Origin: Marinomonas vulgaris | GTDB lineage: Bacteria; Pseudomonadota; Gammaproteobacteria; Pseudomonadales; Marinomonadaceae | Assembly (NCBI RefSeq): GCF_018145875.1 | Contig: NZ_JAGSSV010000002.1 | Span: 248,001-312,000 of the forward strand | Length of the DNA: 64,000 nt | Direction: 5' to 3' | Part shown: positions 9,495 to 20,412 of the stretch, one piece after another | How positions within the stretch are numbered: the stretch's first letter is position 1 | Layout of the letters: the number at the start of each line of letters is the position of its first letter | The notes under the pieces: generated by a model | Databases searched by the model: none | The model's input: only the letters and a program-made list of their open reading frames with translations | What the model was told of the DNA's origin: nothing | Translations under genes and position numbers: made by a program

Positions 9495-10127
9495 ATGGGT
9501 GTTATTGCAAAGCGCTCCTCAATGACGTTCTTCTCAGATGGAGAAGATCATTATAGCCATCGAGTTCGTATTGTATTGGCTGAAAAAGCCGTCACAGTGG
9601 ACATCATAGATGTAGACCCATTTAACAAGCCAGATGAGTTGGCTGATGTTAATCCATACAATGAACTGCCTGCTTTAGTCGATCGTGATTTAGTGCTTTA
9701 CGAGCCAAATGTCATGATGGAATATTTAGATGAACGTTTTCCGCATCCGCCATTGCTGCCTGTTTACCCAGTAGCACGTGCCGAAAGCCGATTGTTTATG
9801 TATCGTATTCAGCGTGATTGGGCAAAATTGGTAGACCTTATTTTATCCAGTAAAGATAAAGAAGCTGTTGCGCAAGCGCAAAAAGAATTGCGTGAAGGTT
9901 TGCTAAACGTTGCTCCAATTTTTGAAGAAAAACCATACTTCATGAGTGATGAGTTCACCATCGTTGATTGCTGTTTGGCTCCTATCTTATGGCGTTTGCC
10001 AGCCTTAGGTGTTGATATTCCAAAAGAACAAGCTAAAGCTTTGTATAAATACATGGATCTTGTTTTTGCACGAGAGTCTTTCCAAGAAAGTCTTTCTGAA
10101 GCAGAGCAAGAGATGCGCTTGGACTAA
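9495..10127 (+). CDS. sspA: SspA, stringent starvation protein A
   Basis: SspA is a glutathione-transferase-fold protein that binds RNA polymerase and changes promoter use during starvation and acid stress. The 210-residue product has the thioredoxin-like half (about 10-85) with [16 protein letters not shown], then the conserved surface loop [18 protein letters not shown] that contacts the polymerase, and the helical C-terminal half. The gene has its own 211-bp upstream region and a terminator between it and sspB. Confidence 0.95.
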   Translation: MGVIAKRSSMTFFSDGEDHYSHRVRIVLAEKAVTVDIIDVDPFNKPDELADVNPYNELPALVDRDLVLYEPNVMMEYLDERFPHPPLLPVYPVARAESRLFMYRIQRDWAKLVDLILSSKDKEAVAQAQKELREGLLNVAPIFEEKPYFMSDEFTIVDCCLAPILWRLPALGVDIPKEQAKALYKYMDLVFARESFQESLSEAEQEMRLD

Positions 10128-10153
10128 TCCTTTAATAGGTATAGCCAGAAAAT

Positions 10154-10178
10154 AAAAAGGAGCCTAGGCTCCTTTTTT
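10154..10178 (+). terminator. Terminator between sspA and sspB
   Basis: Stem AAAAAGGAGC/GCTCCTTTTT with a CTAG loop and six T. Its presence inside what is usually one operon suggests sspB is partly uncoupled from sspA. Confidence 0.85.
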
Positions 10179-10205
10179 GCTTAATCGTTAGTGTGAGAGG
10201 ACAGT

Positions 10206-10586
10206 ATGTTACCAAAACGATCTTATTTACTGAACGCGGCCTATTCATGGGTCATTGATAACGATATGACTCCTCATCTATTGGTAGATGCCGAGCAGGA
10301 AAACGTTGTAGTACCAACTGAGTTTGTTAATGATGGCAAGATTGTGCTGAGCATCAGTATGACGGCTGTGCGTCATCTTATTATGGATAAGGAAGCGGTC
10401 TCATTTGAAGCGCGTTTCAGTGGCAAGCCTATGCAGGTTTATGTGCCGATGAGCGCGGCGCTTGCATTGTATGCCAAAGAAAATGGCGATGGTTTTGTGT
10501 TTCCTGAAGAAGACTTTGATGTGGAGCCCACACCCACACCACCTGAGCCACCGAAAAAAGGTTTTCAGTTAAAAGTGGTCAAATAG
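10206..10586 (+). CDS. sspB: SspB, ClpXP adaptor
   Basis: SspB delivers ssrA-tagged proteins to the ClpXP protease. The 126 residues comprise the substrate-binding domain (about 1-105, RSYLLNAAYSWVIDNDMTPHL at the start, one conserved block), a proline-rich flexible linker (about 108-118) and the C-terminal ClpX-binding tail GFQLKVVK, a clear match to the XB motif. Start ATG at 10206 follows a GAGAGG-like ribosome site. Confidence 0.95.
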   Translation: MLPKRSYLLNAAYSWVIDNDMTPHLLVDAEQENVVVPTEFVNDGKIVLSISMTAVRHLIMDKEAVSFEARFSGKPMQVYVPMSAALALYAKENGDGFVFPEEDFDVEPTPTPPEPPKKGFQLKVVK

Positions 10587-10600
10587 CAGCTAATACAAGA

Positions 10601-10650
10601 CCCAACAATCGGTAATATAGTCTTGCTGATTGTTGGGCCTTGGGTTTTAT
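10601..10650. terminator. Hairpin between convergent sspB and diaA
   Basis: Ten-bp perfect stem CCCAACAATC/GATTGTTGGG (10601-10610 with 10628-10637), 17-base loop, then GGTTTTATTTTC. It probably ends sspB and perhaps diaA transcripts. Confidence 0.65.
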
Positions 10651-10658
10651 TTTCGGCT

Positions 10659-11252
10659 CTAGTCTTCGTAGCCGAATAGCTGACGCTCCAGTAAGTCAAT
10701 TAAGATATGAATGACGCTTAATTGGCATTCATGCACACGTGCTGTGCCAAGCAAATTGACCTTAATCTCTGTATCGTCTTGCGAAGTAAGAGAAGATACG
10801 TTTTTTGCCTCTGGGCTTGTGAGCGCTACTATGTTCATTTTTCGCTCATGGGCGGCCTGAATAGCTTGAATAATGGGGGAAGTGTTGCCCCTGTTGGCCA
10901 CAACAAACAAGATGTCGCCTGGATTGCCAAGGGCAGTAATTTGTTTGGAAAACACATCGTGGTAACTGTCGTTATGGGTGATGGCAAGTAGCGCAGCCCC
11001 TTCTCCGCTGAGATTGATTGCTGGCAAGCCCGGGCGCTCCCGATCCATTCTATCTAGCATCAAGGTGCTAAAATATTGTGACAAATGGGAGCCAGTGCTG
11101 TTACCAATGCAAATGATCTTGCCTCCAGACGCGATACTAGAAAAGATTACTTTTGCCGCATGCTCAATATAGGGAGGCAAGCTTTCCAGCGCTTGTTGCT
11201 GTGCTTCAAAGCTTTGGGCGAATTGGGTGTAGATTGCTTCTTGAAAATCCAT
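10659..11252 (-). CDS. diaA: DiaA-type SIS-domain protein
   Basis: A 197-residue SIS-domain protein of the DiaA/GmhA group. In E. coli DiaA binds DnaA and helps start replication on time, and its gene lies next to yraN, lpoA and rsmI, exactly as here. Seen: KIICIGNSTGSHLSQYFS (sugar-isomerase P-loop), INLSGEGAALLAITHND, VVANRGNTSPIIQAI and the C-terminal HECQLSVIHILIDLLERQLF. A GmhA function is possible by sequence but the neighbourhood favours DiaA. Five bases separate it from yraN. Confidence 0.9.
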   Translation of the reverse strand: MDFQEAIYTQFAQSFEAQQQALESLPPYIEHAAKVIFSSIASGGKIICIGNSTGSHLSQYFSTLMLDRMDRERPGLPAINLSGEGAALLAITHNDSYHDVFSKQITALGNPGDILFVVANRGNTSPIIQAIQAAHERKMNIVALTSPEAKNVSSLTSQDDTEIKVNLLGTARVHECQLSVIHILIDLLERQLFGYED

Positions 11253-11257
11253 AGTGT

Positions 11258-11641
11258 TTAAAATACTGCTTTAAGCCAGGTTAAATGGTGGTTATCAATT
11301 TTTTCGTCGAATAATATCGCATCAAAGCGATAAGCACTGTGTTCTTTTTGATGCTTTTGTAGCCATAGTTGTGCGCTATTTCGAACTTTCCTTAATTTCG
11401 ATGGGCTGAGACTTTCAGCGGCACTGCCGTGAATATTATTTGCTCTGTAGCGCACCTCAATAAACACTATGGTGTTTTTATCGGCAAAAATAAGGTCAAT
11501 TTCACCCATACGACAGAAGTAATTTCGTTCAATAAAGTGCAAGTTTTGACTGAGTAAAAATGCCTCAGCAGTGTGCTCTGCTTTTTTGCCGTTATTGCTC
11601 GATGCCTTCCTTCTGTTCAAAAAATGTTTGATTGTGTGCAT
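11258..11641 (-). CDS. yraN: YraN (UPF0102), nuclease-fold protein
   Basis: A 127-residue member of the UPF0102 family with a Holliday-junction-resolvase/restriction-endonuclease fold. The family catalytic pattern is visible in MGEIDLIFADKNTIVFIEVR (Glu, Asp, Glu residues). Function remains undefined. The chosen start overlaps the 3' end of lpoA by 50 bases and is preceded by AAGGAAA; later starts would cut the family N-terminal helix. Between lpoA and diaA, in the yraLMNO arrangement. Confidence 0.9.
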   Translation of the reverse strand: MHTIKHFLNRRKASSNNGKKAEHTAEAFLLSQNLHFIERNYFCRMGEIDLIFADKNTIVFIEVRYRANNIHGSAAESLSPSKLRKVRNSAQLWLQKHQKEHSAYRFDAILFDEKIDNHHLTWLKAVF

Positions 11642-13451
11642 ATACCAAATTTCCTTTTCGGTAAGTCATGATCTCGGGTCGCTTATGAAAAATACCTTTC
11701 TCATCCATGGTAATAATACCTGTGTTAGCGGCAATTTTGGTGCTCGGCAATAAAGTGAATAACTGGTATTTGTTGGCAAGTAAAAAAGCGTCTGCTCCCA
11801 GTGCTTGTAAGCGGCGTAAAATATTAGAGTTTTGGTTTTTTGATAAAGCACTTAGTGAGTCGTTAGCGGGCAAAAGAGCGGGCATTTCGGTAAATAAGAT
11901 ACGCTCAATATCTTCCGCTTTAGTGGATTTTTCTGGCGGGTTATCGTTCAAGGTGCTGCTGGCAAGCATAGGGATTTTGTTGGCAAAATAAAAATCCAAT
12001 AAGGGCCTAATTTGTTTGGCATCATTAAGTTTGCCGACATAATACACATAGTCTAAGTCTTCTCGTGAACGACCTATGCTATCTACTTCTGTTCCTATCC
12101 AGCGTTCAATAGAGCGGCGTCTGGCATAACTTTCGTCAACTAGAAGTAGCTTTTGAATAGCCTCTTGTCGCCCTCTCGGTGTATTGGCATAGGCTTGATT
12201 GGATGTGACCGTGACGTTTTCTGTTGTCGCAGCCGACTGAAACTCATCGCTCTGTTTGAGTGCCCAAGTGTCTTGTGTGCTGAGTATGGCCGCTTTTGAC
12301 GCGCCATTTTGTTTAGCGAAGGTAATTAGTTCATGGATGTCGTCTTCAGCCGTTAATGAAAAATGATAAAGGTTATTAGGGTGCTGATTCACGTCAAGCT
12401 GATTCAATGCAATCACAGGGTAAGGTAGTGGTAAACGACTGATTTGAGCCACATTGTTTTTTTGCAAAGGGCCAATGATGATATCTGGTTGCTTTTCATT
12501 CGCCGCGGTTAAGGCATTACGAATGTTGGAATAATCTTCCGTGTTAATAATATGAACTTGCGGTCTGGCTTCTTTTTGGAGATAAAAAGACGCAAAAAAA
12601 CCTTCTACAATGGCTTGCGAAGCACGCTCAAGGGGACCGCTCATTGGTAGCATAAGAACAATGGTACTGGGCGCCATCTCTTCAACAGATGACATGATCT
12701 GAAAATCTTGAGGTGGTGATAAAGCTGCAGGGTGGGTTGGGTTGGCAATTTGCCATTGTTCGAACATCGCTAACTGCTGTTCAATAGATTGAGATTGGTC
12801 TCTCAAAATATTACTGATTGTAAGCCAGCCGCTCAATACAGGTGCTTGCTGATAGGTGAGTTCATCCATCTCGTTCTGAGTGAGGTTTTGAATGGCTAAC
12901 CACAGCTTAGCCTGATTATCGCCTTCTTCGTTTAGAGGAAGCGAGTAAGTCATGTCCATGCGTAAATTGACGACGCCAATCCAATCGCCAACTTGTTCGA
13001 GTAGGCTAGCACGAGTTTCTTTGATAGCGTTTTGTTTATTTGGGTGACTTGCAGCAGGCAGTTGCTCAGCCTGTTTCAAGAAGGTTTGCGCTTGCAAGGG
13101 CATATTTAGTTTGGATGCCGCCAGTGCTGCCAGCAGTAAACCTTCTAATTTAACATTGGAATCAGTGTTAATGACGTTGTTGTTTAACGTGTCTAGCGCT
13201 TGTTGATATTCTGCTTGCTGATATAAGTTTTGGGCGTCTTGGTATGCTTTTGTCGCCGATTCAGATACCGCGGTTTTTGATAACGGGTGATAAATACTCG
13301 GCGGTGGTGTGCGCTCTTGTTGTGAGCTGCTAGTGATATCCGTTTGATTGCTACTTTGTGTCTTGTCCATGTTTAAATTTACGGAATTACACGCACTTAG
13401 CAGCAAAGCGCAAAGCGTTAATGATATGATGCGGGGATAAATGAGGCTCAT
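11592..13451 (-). CDS. lpoA: LpoA, outer-membrane lipoprotein activator of PBP1a
   Basis: LpoA reaches from the outer membrane to stimulate the peptidoglycan synthase PBP1a. The 619-residue product starts with a lipoprotein signal (MSLIYPRIISLTL, lipobox LLSAC, Cys21), has an N-terminal helical TPR-like domain (about 55-260) and a C-terminal periplasmic-binding-protein-like domain (about 275-600, with TIVLMLPMSGPLERASQAI). The frame is open 30 codons further, but only ATG at 13451 places a signal peptide at the N-terminus. Start codons of lpoA and rsmI are 32 bp apart on opposite strands. Confidence 0.92.
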   Translation of the reverse strand: MSLIYPRIISLTLCALLLSACNSVNLNMDKTQSSNQTDITSSSQQERTPPPSIYHPLSKTAVSESATKAYQDAQNLYQQAEYQQALDTLNNNVINTDSNVKLEGLLLAALAASKLNMPLQAQTFLKQAEQLPAASHPNKQNAIKETRASLLEQVGDWIGVVNLRMDMTYSLPLNEEGDNQAKLWLAIQNLTQNEMDELTYQQAPVLSGWLTISNILRDQSQSIEQQLAMFEQWQIANPTHPAALSPPQDFQIMSSVEEMAPSTIVLMLPMSGPLERASQAIVEGFFASFYLQKEARPQVHIINTEDYSNIRNALTAANEKQPDIIIGPLQKNNVAQISRLPLPYPVIALNQLDVNQHPNNLYHFSLTAEDDIHELITFAKQNGASKAAILSTQDTWALKQSDEFQSAATTENVTVTSNQAYANTPRGRQEAIQKLLLVDESYARRRSIERWIGTEVDSIGRSREDLDYVYYVGKLNDAKQIRPLLDFYFANKIPMLASSTLNDNPPEKSTKAEDIERILFTEMPALLPANDSLSALSKNQNSNILRRLQALGADAFLLANKYQLFTLLPSTKIAANTGIITMDEKGIFHKRPEIMTYRKGNLVYAHNQTFFEQKEGIEQ

Positions 13452-13483
13452 AAGCTTATAAAATGACAAATAAAAGAGGCAAC

Positions 13484-14344
13484 ATGGTATCACATAGTTC
13501 TGATGATGTGAGAGGGGCGCTGTACATAGTTGCGACCCCAATTGGCAATCTTGATGATTTTAGTAAACGCGCTGAACAAACCCTCAGAGAGGTAGATTAC
13601 ATTGCGGCCGAAGATACCCGCCATACCCGACGTTTGTTGAATCATTTTGGTATTGAGGCCAAATTATTTTCTATCCATGATCATAATGAAAAAGACAAAG
13701 CCAACTACGTAGCAAGTTTGTTAGATGAAGGTATGAGCGTTGCCTTGGTGTCTGATGCAGGTACGCCCTTAATTTCAGACCCTGGTTATCATGTGGTGCA
13801 TGCGTTGCGTTCTCAAGGCCACAAGGTAATGCCGATTCCAGGAGCCTGTGCGGTAATTTCGGCGCTCTGTGCATCGGGTTTGCCAACTGATCAATTCTTT
13901 TTTGCCGGATTTGTTCCGGCCAAATCCAAGGGACGATGCGATCTTTTTGAATCATGGAAAAAGCAAACGGGTACCGTGGTCTTTTACGAGTCTACCCATC
14001 GTATTTACGATTCTATAACGGACGTAAATAAAGTGTATGGTAACGATGCTCAACTGGTGTTGGCGCGTGAAGTAACAAAAACCTTTGAGACTTTTTTGTC
14101 TGGCACCGCCGAAGAGATTCTTCGTATGTTCGACGAAGATGCTAACCAAATGCGCGGTGAATTTGTTGTTATGTTGAGTTTTACCGAAGAAAGCGGCGAT
14201 GAAGCAGACATTGAAGCTAAGCGTATTTTAAGTATTTTGTTAGAAGATTTGCCCGTCAAACAAGCCGCTGCCATGGCGGCAAAACTCACTGGCGAGAAGA
14301 AAAACTACCTCTACAAAATGGCCTTAGAGATGCAGGCCGACTAA
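13484..14344 (+). CDS. rsmI: RsmI, 16S rRNA C1402 2'-O-methyltransferase
   Basis: RsmI methylates the 2'-OH of C1402 in 16S rRNA. Motifs include YIVATPIGNLDDFS, AAEDTRHTRRLLNHFG, ALVSDAGTPLISDPGYH, VIPGACAVI-like sequence and FYESTHRIYDS. The ATG at 13484 has GAGG 5 bases upstream and gives 286 residues, the E. coli length; an ATG seven codons earlier (13463) has no ribosome site. Divergent from lpoA. In Pseudomonas rnpB follows rsmI; here the thiamin operon follows instead. Confidence 0.95.
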   Translation: MVSHSSDDVRGALYIVATPIGNLDDFSKRAEQTLREVDYIAAEDTRHTRRLLNHFGIEAKLFSIHDHNEKDKANYVASLLDEGMSVALVSDAGTPLISDPGYHVVHALRSQGHKVMPIPGACAVISALCASGLPTDQFFFAGFVPAKSKGRCDLFESWKKQTGTVVFYESTHRIYDSITDVNKVYGNDAQLVLAREVTKTFETFLSGTAEEILRMFDEDANQMRGEFVVMLSFTEESGDEADIEAKRILSILLEDLPVKQAAAMAAKLTGEKKNYLYKMALEMQAD

Positions 14345-14371
14345 TTAATTTTTTTAGTATATTAATAGAAA

Positions 14372-14390
14372 ACCCTCTGAATCAGAGGGT
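14372..14390 (+). terminator. Hairpin after rsmI, possible weak terminator
   Basis: Eight-bp perfect stem ACCCTCTG/CAGAGGGT with a three-base loop, but only ATTT follows. The -35 of the thiamin promoter begins two bases later. Confidence 0.5.
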
Positions 14391-14391
14391 A

Positions 14392-14419
14392 TTTACATTC
14401 CGGTAAGACTGAGTATACT
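14392..14419 (+). promoter_or_regulatory. Sigma-70 promoter of the thiamin operon
   Basis: TTTACA (14392-14397) and TATACT (14414-14419), each differing from consensus by one base, with a 16-bp spacer. A start near 14426 coincides with the 5' edge of the riboswitch. Confidence 0.8.
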
Positions 14420-14425
14420 CGCAAT

Positions 14426-14516
14426 CACTTGTCGGAGTGCCATTTGGCTGAGATCGCATTATTTAATGCGGGATCCGCAGAACCTGATCGGGTTAATACC
14501 CGCGTAGGAAACAAGA
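14426..14516 (+). ncRNA. TPP riboswitch (THI element)
   Basis: The conserved TPP aptamer is present: the GGCTGAGAT box at 14446-14454, which binds the pyrimidine, a variable stem (CGCATTATTTAATGCG at 14455-14470), then ACCTGATCGGGTTAATACC (14482-14500) and the closing CGCGTAGGAA. The outer P1 helix pairs bases around 14427-14433 with 14510-14516. Binding of thiamin pyrophosphate is expected to lower expression of thiC and the genes after it. Confidence 0.95.
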
Positions 14517-14538
14517 AAGTCTAATATTTTCTTTTCTG

Positions 14539-14626
14539 CATCGAATGAACTCCTGTCTTTTAAAGATGAGCGATTCGATGTCAGCTTCAAGCTCAGCATC
14601 TTTCCTTATCGTTATTCGTCAGGAGT
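14539..14626 (+). promoter_or_regulatory. Possible riboswitch expression platform
   Basis: Three competing pairings can be drawn: an 8-bp helix CATCGAAT (14539-14546) with ATTCGATG (14573-14580); AAAGATGAGC (14562-14571) with a bulged partner at 14591-14603; and ACTCCTG (14549-14555) with CAGGAGT (14620-14626), which would mask the only strong AGGAG in the leader. No T-run follows any of them, so control of translation or Rho access is likelier than intrinsic termination. Inferred by eye. Confidence 0.45.
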
Positions 14627-14661
14627 CATTGATTGCTTTTCATTGATGCCTTTGTGCATGA

Positions 14662-16734
<2,073 letters not shown>

Positions 16735-16752
16735 CTTAGAGGAGAAAAAAGG

Positions 16753-18276
16753 ATGAAAAAACCTCCAATTGTTTGGTGTGTGGGCGGGTCGGATTCGTCC
16801 GCCCACGCGGGGCTGCAAGCAGATTTGCGTACTGGGCAAGATTTATCCTGCCATGTGCAAACCATAGTGACCTGCGTGACCGCGCAAAATTCCAAAGTGG
16901 TTCAATCGGTCGAAGCGGTGTCGGTGACCATGTTTGATGCTCAGTGGCAAACCCTGCTGGATGATGTGCCGCCGGATGCAATAAAAGTAAGCTTGCTGCC
17001 GTCGTTAGCGCTGGTGGAAGCCTGTTCTGTGTGGCTGCAGCGTATTCGTAAAAACCATCCTCGTGTTTCTATTGTATTTGATCCTGTGATGGCCGCCAGT
17101 AGCGAGTCGGGCAATCGTTTACAACAGAGTTCGGTTGGGGCGGCGTTGTTAGCTAATTTACTGCCGTGGGTAGATGTGATCACGCCCAATGCAATGGAAT
17201 TTACTGCGCTGACGGGGTTGTCGCTAGACGATTCTTTAGGTCCACCACTAAAAGCCATTCAACAAACTTTGTTCGCCGAAGGCGTTTGCCCTCATGCGCT
17301 TTGGCTACTCAAAGGTGGCCATGATGATTCTGAGCAAGCAACCGACTGGCTACTAGGGCGGACGTCCATAACAGGCTTTCGTACTCAACGTTTGACGGTT
17401 CATAACACCCGTGGCACAGGTTGTACCTTGTCGACCGCGTTGGCGAGTTTTATGGCGCACGGCTACGAGCTGTTAGACGCTCTAACCATGGCGAAAGCTT
17501 ACATCACAGGGGCGTTGAAAACAGGCGTGAAAATTGGCGAAGGAGCAGGGCCGCTTGGTCGTCCCGGTTGGCCATTACAGATAGAAAACTTGCCAGAGAT
17601 TGTGTCGTCAGACGGCGACAGTTTGGGAACGGGCGTTGCCTTTGAGCAGGTAGACGAACAGAAGCTGGGCTTGTATCCCGTCGTCGATTCGGTTGAATGG
17701 CTGGCTTTGGTTCTAGAACAAGGGGTTCAGATCGCACAATTGCGTATTAAAGACCCTGATGATCCTGAACTGGAGGACAAAATTACGCAAGCGATCTGCT
17801 TAGGTGAACAGTTTGATGCGCAAGTGTTCATTAATGACCATTGGCCGCAGGCCGTTGCTCTTGGGGCGTATGGGGTGCATCTGGGTCAGGAAGACTTGGA
17901 AGAAGCAGATTTGGCGCTCATCCAAAAGGCGGGCTTACTCCTGGGTATCAGCACTCATGGTTATTATGAAATAGCGCGAGGTCAGTCTATTTGCCCAAGT
18001 TACATCGCGCTGGGTCATATTTTCCCCACGCAGACTAAACAAATGCCCTCGCAACCCCAAGGGCTTAAGCGACTTGAGCATTATGCGACCTTGCTTCATG
18101 AGCATTTTCCTACAGTAGCCATCGGCGGCATTAACGCAGAGCGCTTCCCTTTGGTGGCACAAACAGGCGTAAACAGTGTGGCGGTGGTAACGGCGATTAC
18201 TCAATCGGCAGAACCTGAAGCCGCCATAAGGGAGCTCATGGCGGCATTTGATCGAGCAAAGGGAGTGGAGCGATGA
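16753..18276 (+). CDS. thiDE: Bifunctional ThiD-ThiE: HMP-P kinase / thiamin-phosphate synthase
   Basis: A 507-residue fusion. Residues 1-275 are a ribokinase-fold HMP(-P) kinase: GGSDSSAHAGLQADLRT near the N-terminus and the anion-hole motif NTRGTGCTLS (218-226). Residues about 305-505 are a TIM-barrel thiamin-phosphate synthase: AQLRIKD (328-334), INDHWPQA, GVHLGQED (374-381), GISTHG and the phosphate-binding AIGGIN. Together they phosphorylate HMP-P and join it to the thiazole. Ribosome site AGAGGAG at 16739. The stop overlaps the thiS start (ATGA). Confidence 0.93.
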   Translation: MKKPPIVWCVGGSDSSAHAGLQADLRTGQDLSCHVQTIVTCVTAQNSKVVQSVEAVSVTMFDAQWQTLLDDVPPDAIKVSLLPSLALVEACSVWLQRIRKNHPRVSIVFDPVMAASSESGNRLQQSSVGAALLANLLPWVDVITPNAMEFTALTGLSLDDSLGPPLKAIQQTLFAEGVCPHALWLLKGGHDDSEQATDWLLGRTSITGFRTQRLTVHNTRGTGCTLSTALASFMAHGYELLDALTMAKAYITGALKTGVKIGEGAGPLGRPGWPLQIENLPEIVSSDGDSLGTGVAFEQVDEQKLGLYPVVDSVEWLALVLEQGVQIAQLRIKDPDDPELEDKITQAICLGEQFDAQVFINDHWPQAVALGAYGVHLGQEDLEEADLALIQKAGLLLGISTHGYYEIARGQSICPSYIALGHIFPTQTKQMPSQPQGLKRLEHYATLLHEHFPTVAIGGINAERFPLVAQTGVNSVAVVTAITQSAEPEAAIRELMAAFDRAKGVER

Positions 18277-18470
18277 ATATTTTGCTTAATGACAGTGTTT
18301 ATGAATTTAACGGCAACAATTTGCATGATCTGTTGAAGCAGTTAAAAAAAGACACAACAGGGATTGCAATTGCGCTCGATCAGCAGGTGGTGCCAAAAAG
18401 TTTGTGGCGTACTACTGAGCTGAATGAGCAAAGCCAAGTGTGTATTTTTGAATCCATTGCAGGGGGCTAA
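18273..18470 (+). CDS. thiS: ThiS, sulfur-carrier protein
   Basis: A 65-residue ubiquitin-fold carrier whose C-terminus becomes a thiocarboxylate and gives sulfur to the thiazole ring. The required Gly-Gly end is present (FESIAGG). Its start overlaps the thiDE stop by four bases and thiG starts one base after its stop. The adenylyltransferase ThiF that activates this C-terminus is not encoded in the operon. Confidence 0.94.
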   Translation: MNILLNDSVYEFNGNNLHDLLKQLKKDTTGIAIALDQQVVPKSLWRTTELNEQSQVCIFESIAGG

Positions 18471-18471
18471 A

Positions 18472-19248
18472 ATGAGCGCGTTAATCATTGCAGGGCACGA
18501 ATTTCAATCACGATTGTTTACCGGAACAGGCAAATACGCCAGCGCCGAAGCCATGGTGTCTTCGCTGGTGGCCAGTCAAAGCGAACTGGTGACCTTATCG
18601 TTGCGTCGTATGGATTTGAAACATCAGACGGATAATATTCTCAAACCGTTACAGCAGCAGGGAATCAAGCTGTTACCGAACACTTCAGGGGCGCGAACGG
18701 CGAAAGAGGCGGTGTTTGCCGCTGAACTTGCCAGGGAAGCCTTAGAAACCGATTGGGTAAAGCTAGAAATTCACCCCGATCCGCGCTATTTAATGCCCGA
18801 TGGTGCGGAAACCCTATTTGCCGCCGAGGCATTGGTAAAAAAAGGCTTCGTGGTGATGCCGTATGTGCACGCCGATCCAGTGTTGTGCAAGCGACTCGAA
18901 GAGGTGGGTTGTCCGTGTGTGATGCCATTAGGTTCGCCCATTGGTTCTAATATGGGGTTGGCAAGCCGTCCGTTTTTAGAAATGATCATCGAACAAAGTC
19001 GCGTGCCCGTGATAATAGACGCTGGTATTGGTGCGCCTTCGGATGCCGCTTTGGCGATGGAAATTGGTGCTGATGCGGTGCTGGTAAACACAGCGCTTGC
19101 GGTAGCGAAAAATCCAGCGCAAATGGGCGAAGCGTTCCGCTGGGCGGTGCAAGCTGGGCGCTTGGCGTTTGAATCTGGCTTAGGGGAAAAGCGTATACAG
19201 GCTAAGGCGACCAGCCCATTGACCGAATTTCTGGGGGGCTTGGCATGA
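18472..19248 (+). CDS. thiG: ThiG, thiazole synthase
   Basis: ThiG condenses deoxyxylulose phosphate, dehydroglycine and ThiS-thiocarboxylate into the thiazole phosphate. The 258 residues contain [27 protein letters not shown], the Schiff-base lysine region [16 protein letters not shown] (Lys97) and [20 protein letters not shown]. Start ATG at 18472 follows AGGGGG; the upstream ATG at 18424 lies inside thiS. Its stop overlaps the thiH start (ATGA). Confidence 0.96.
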   Translation: MSALIIAGHEFQSRLFTGTGKYASAEAMVSSLVASQSELVTLSLRRMDLKHQTDNILKPLQQQGIKLLPNTSGARTAKEAVFAAELAREALETDWVKLEIHPDPRYLMPDGAETLFAAEALVKKGFVVMPYVHADPVLCKRLEEVGCPCVMPLGSPIGSNMGLASRPFLEMIIEQSRVPVIIDAGIGAPSDAALAMEIGADAVLVNTALAVAKNPAQMGEAFRWAVQAGRLAFESGLGEKRIQAKATSPLTEFLGGLA

Positions 19249-20402
19249 CAGTGCAAAAGGTGCGGCTGTTAGAGCAAAGTCCTGCCGTGGCGGGTCAGTT
19301 CAGTGAGTTTTTAGAGACCTGCGATTGGTCGGCGATGACCGAGATTCACCGCAATAAGCAAGAAGCCGATGTGTTGCAGGCGCTGGCTAAAGATAGTTTA
19401 AACGAAGAGGATTTTGCCGCTTTAATTTCCCCTGCCGCCGAGCCCTACTTGCTGGACATGGTGGCGAAAAGTGAACGACTGACTCAGCAGCGGTTTGGTA
19501 ACACCATGAGTTTGTTTGCGCCCTTGTATTTGTCCAACACCTGCGCCAATGAATGCACCTACTGTGGTTTTTCCATGAGCAATGCCATCAAGCGTTTGAC
19601 CCTGAATGAACAGCAAGTTGAGCGTGAAGTGGCGGCCATTAAAGGCAAAGGCTTTGATCATATTTTGCTGGTGACGGGGGAAACCAACAAAGTTGCCATG
19701 GCGTATTTTGAGCGCATGTTGCCCTTGATTAAACCGGCTTTTAGTCAGTTATCGATGGAGGTACAGCCGCTGGAGTCGTCGGAATATAAGCGCCTACAGG
19801 AAATAGGGTTAGACGCAGTGCTTGTGTACCAAGAAACCTATCGACGTAAAACCTATCTTGAACATCATTTACGGGGCAATAAATCCAATTTTAATTTTCG
19901 ACTCGACGCGCCTGATCGTTTAGGTCAGGCGGGCATTCATAAAATTGGCTTAGGAGTCTTGCTGGGGCTCGACGATTGGCGCACGGATTCCTTACTAATG
20001 GCGTTTCATTTACGACATCTACAAAAGCGCTATTGGCGCAGCCGCTTTAGTGTGGCGTTTCCTCGGATTCGTCCTTGTGAAGGTGGAATTGTGCCCAAGT
20101 CGGTGATTTCAGATCGGCAGCTGGTGCAGCTTATTGCTGCGTGGCGCCTGTTCGATAGGGATGTAGAAATGAGTTTGTCGACCCGGGAGTCAGCAGAGTT
20201 TCGTGACCATGCGGTGAGGATGGGCTTTACGACCATGAGTGCGGAGTCTAAAACGCAGCCGGGGGGGTATGCCGATGATGCTGAAACCGCGTTGGAGCAA
20301 TTTGAAATCAGTGACGAGCGATCAGTGGATCTGGTAGCGCAAATGATTCGCTCACAAGGGCGCGAGGTGGTCTGGAAAGACTGGGACCCCGCGCTGTCTT
20401 AA
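19245..20402 (+). CDS. thiH: ThiH, tyrosine lyase (dehydroglycine synthase)
   Basis: ThiH is a radical-SAM enzyme that splits tyrosine into p-cresol and dehydroglycine for ThiG. 385 residues with the cluster motif [10 protein letters not shown] (Cys100, Cys104, Cys107, CX3CX2C) and the family block [20 protein letters not shown]. Using ThiH rather than glycine oxidase ThiO marks an anaerobe-compatible route. Last gene of the operon; it ends 10 bp from the convergent aroA with no hairpin between. Confidence 0.95.
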   Translation: MTVQKVRLLEQSPAVAGQFSEFLETCDWSAMTEIHRNKQEADVLQALAKDSLNEEDFAALISPAAEPYLLDMVAKSERLTQQRFGNTMSLFAPLYLSNTCANECTYCGFSMSNAIKRLTLNEQQVEREVAAIKGKGFDHILLVTGETNKVAMAYFERMLPLIKPAFSQLSMEVQPLESSEYKRLQEIGLDAVLVYQETYRRKTYLEHHLRGNKSNFNFRLDAPDRLGQAGIHKIGLGVLLGLDDWRTDSLLMAFHLRHLQKRYWRSRFSVAFPRIRPCEGGIVPKSVISDRQLVQLIAAWRLFDRDVEMSLSTRESAEFRDHAVRMGFTTMSAESKTQPGGYADDAETALEQFEISDERSVDLVAQMIRSQGREVVWKDWDPALS

Positions 20403-20412
20403 AAGCGTCTAG

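Noticed and set aside
13451..13541. Thirty extra N-terminal codons for LpoA
   Set aside because: Only the ATG at 13451 places the lipoprotein signal at the N-terminus, and the longer form overlaps the rsmI start.
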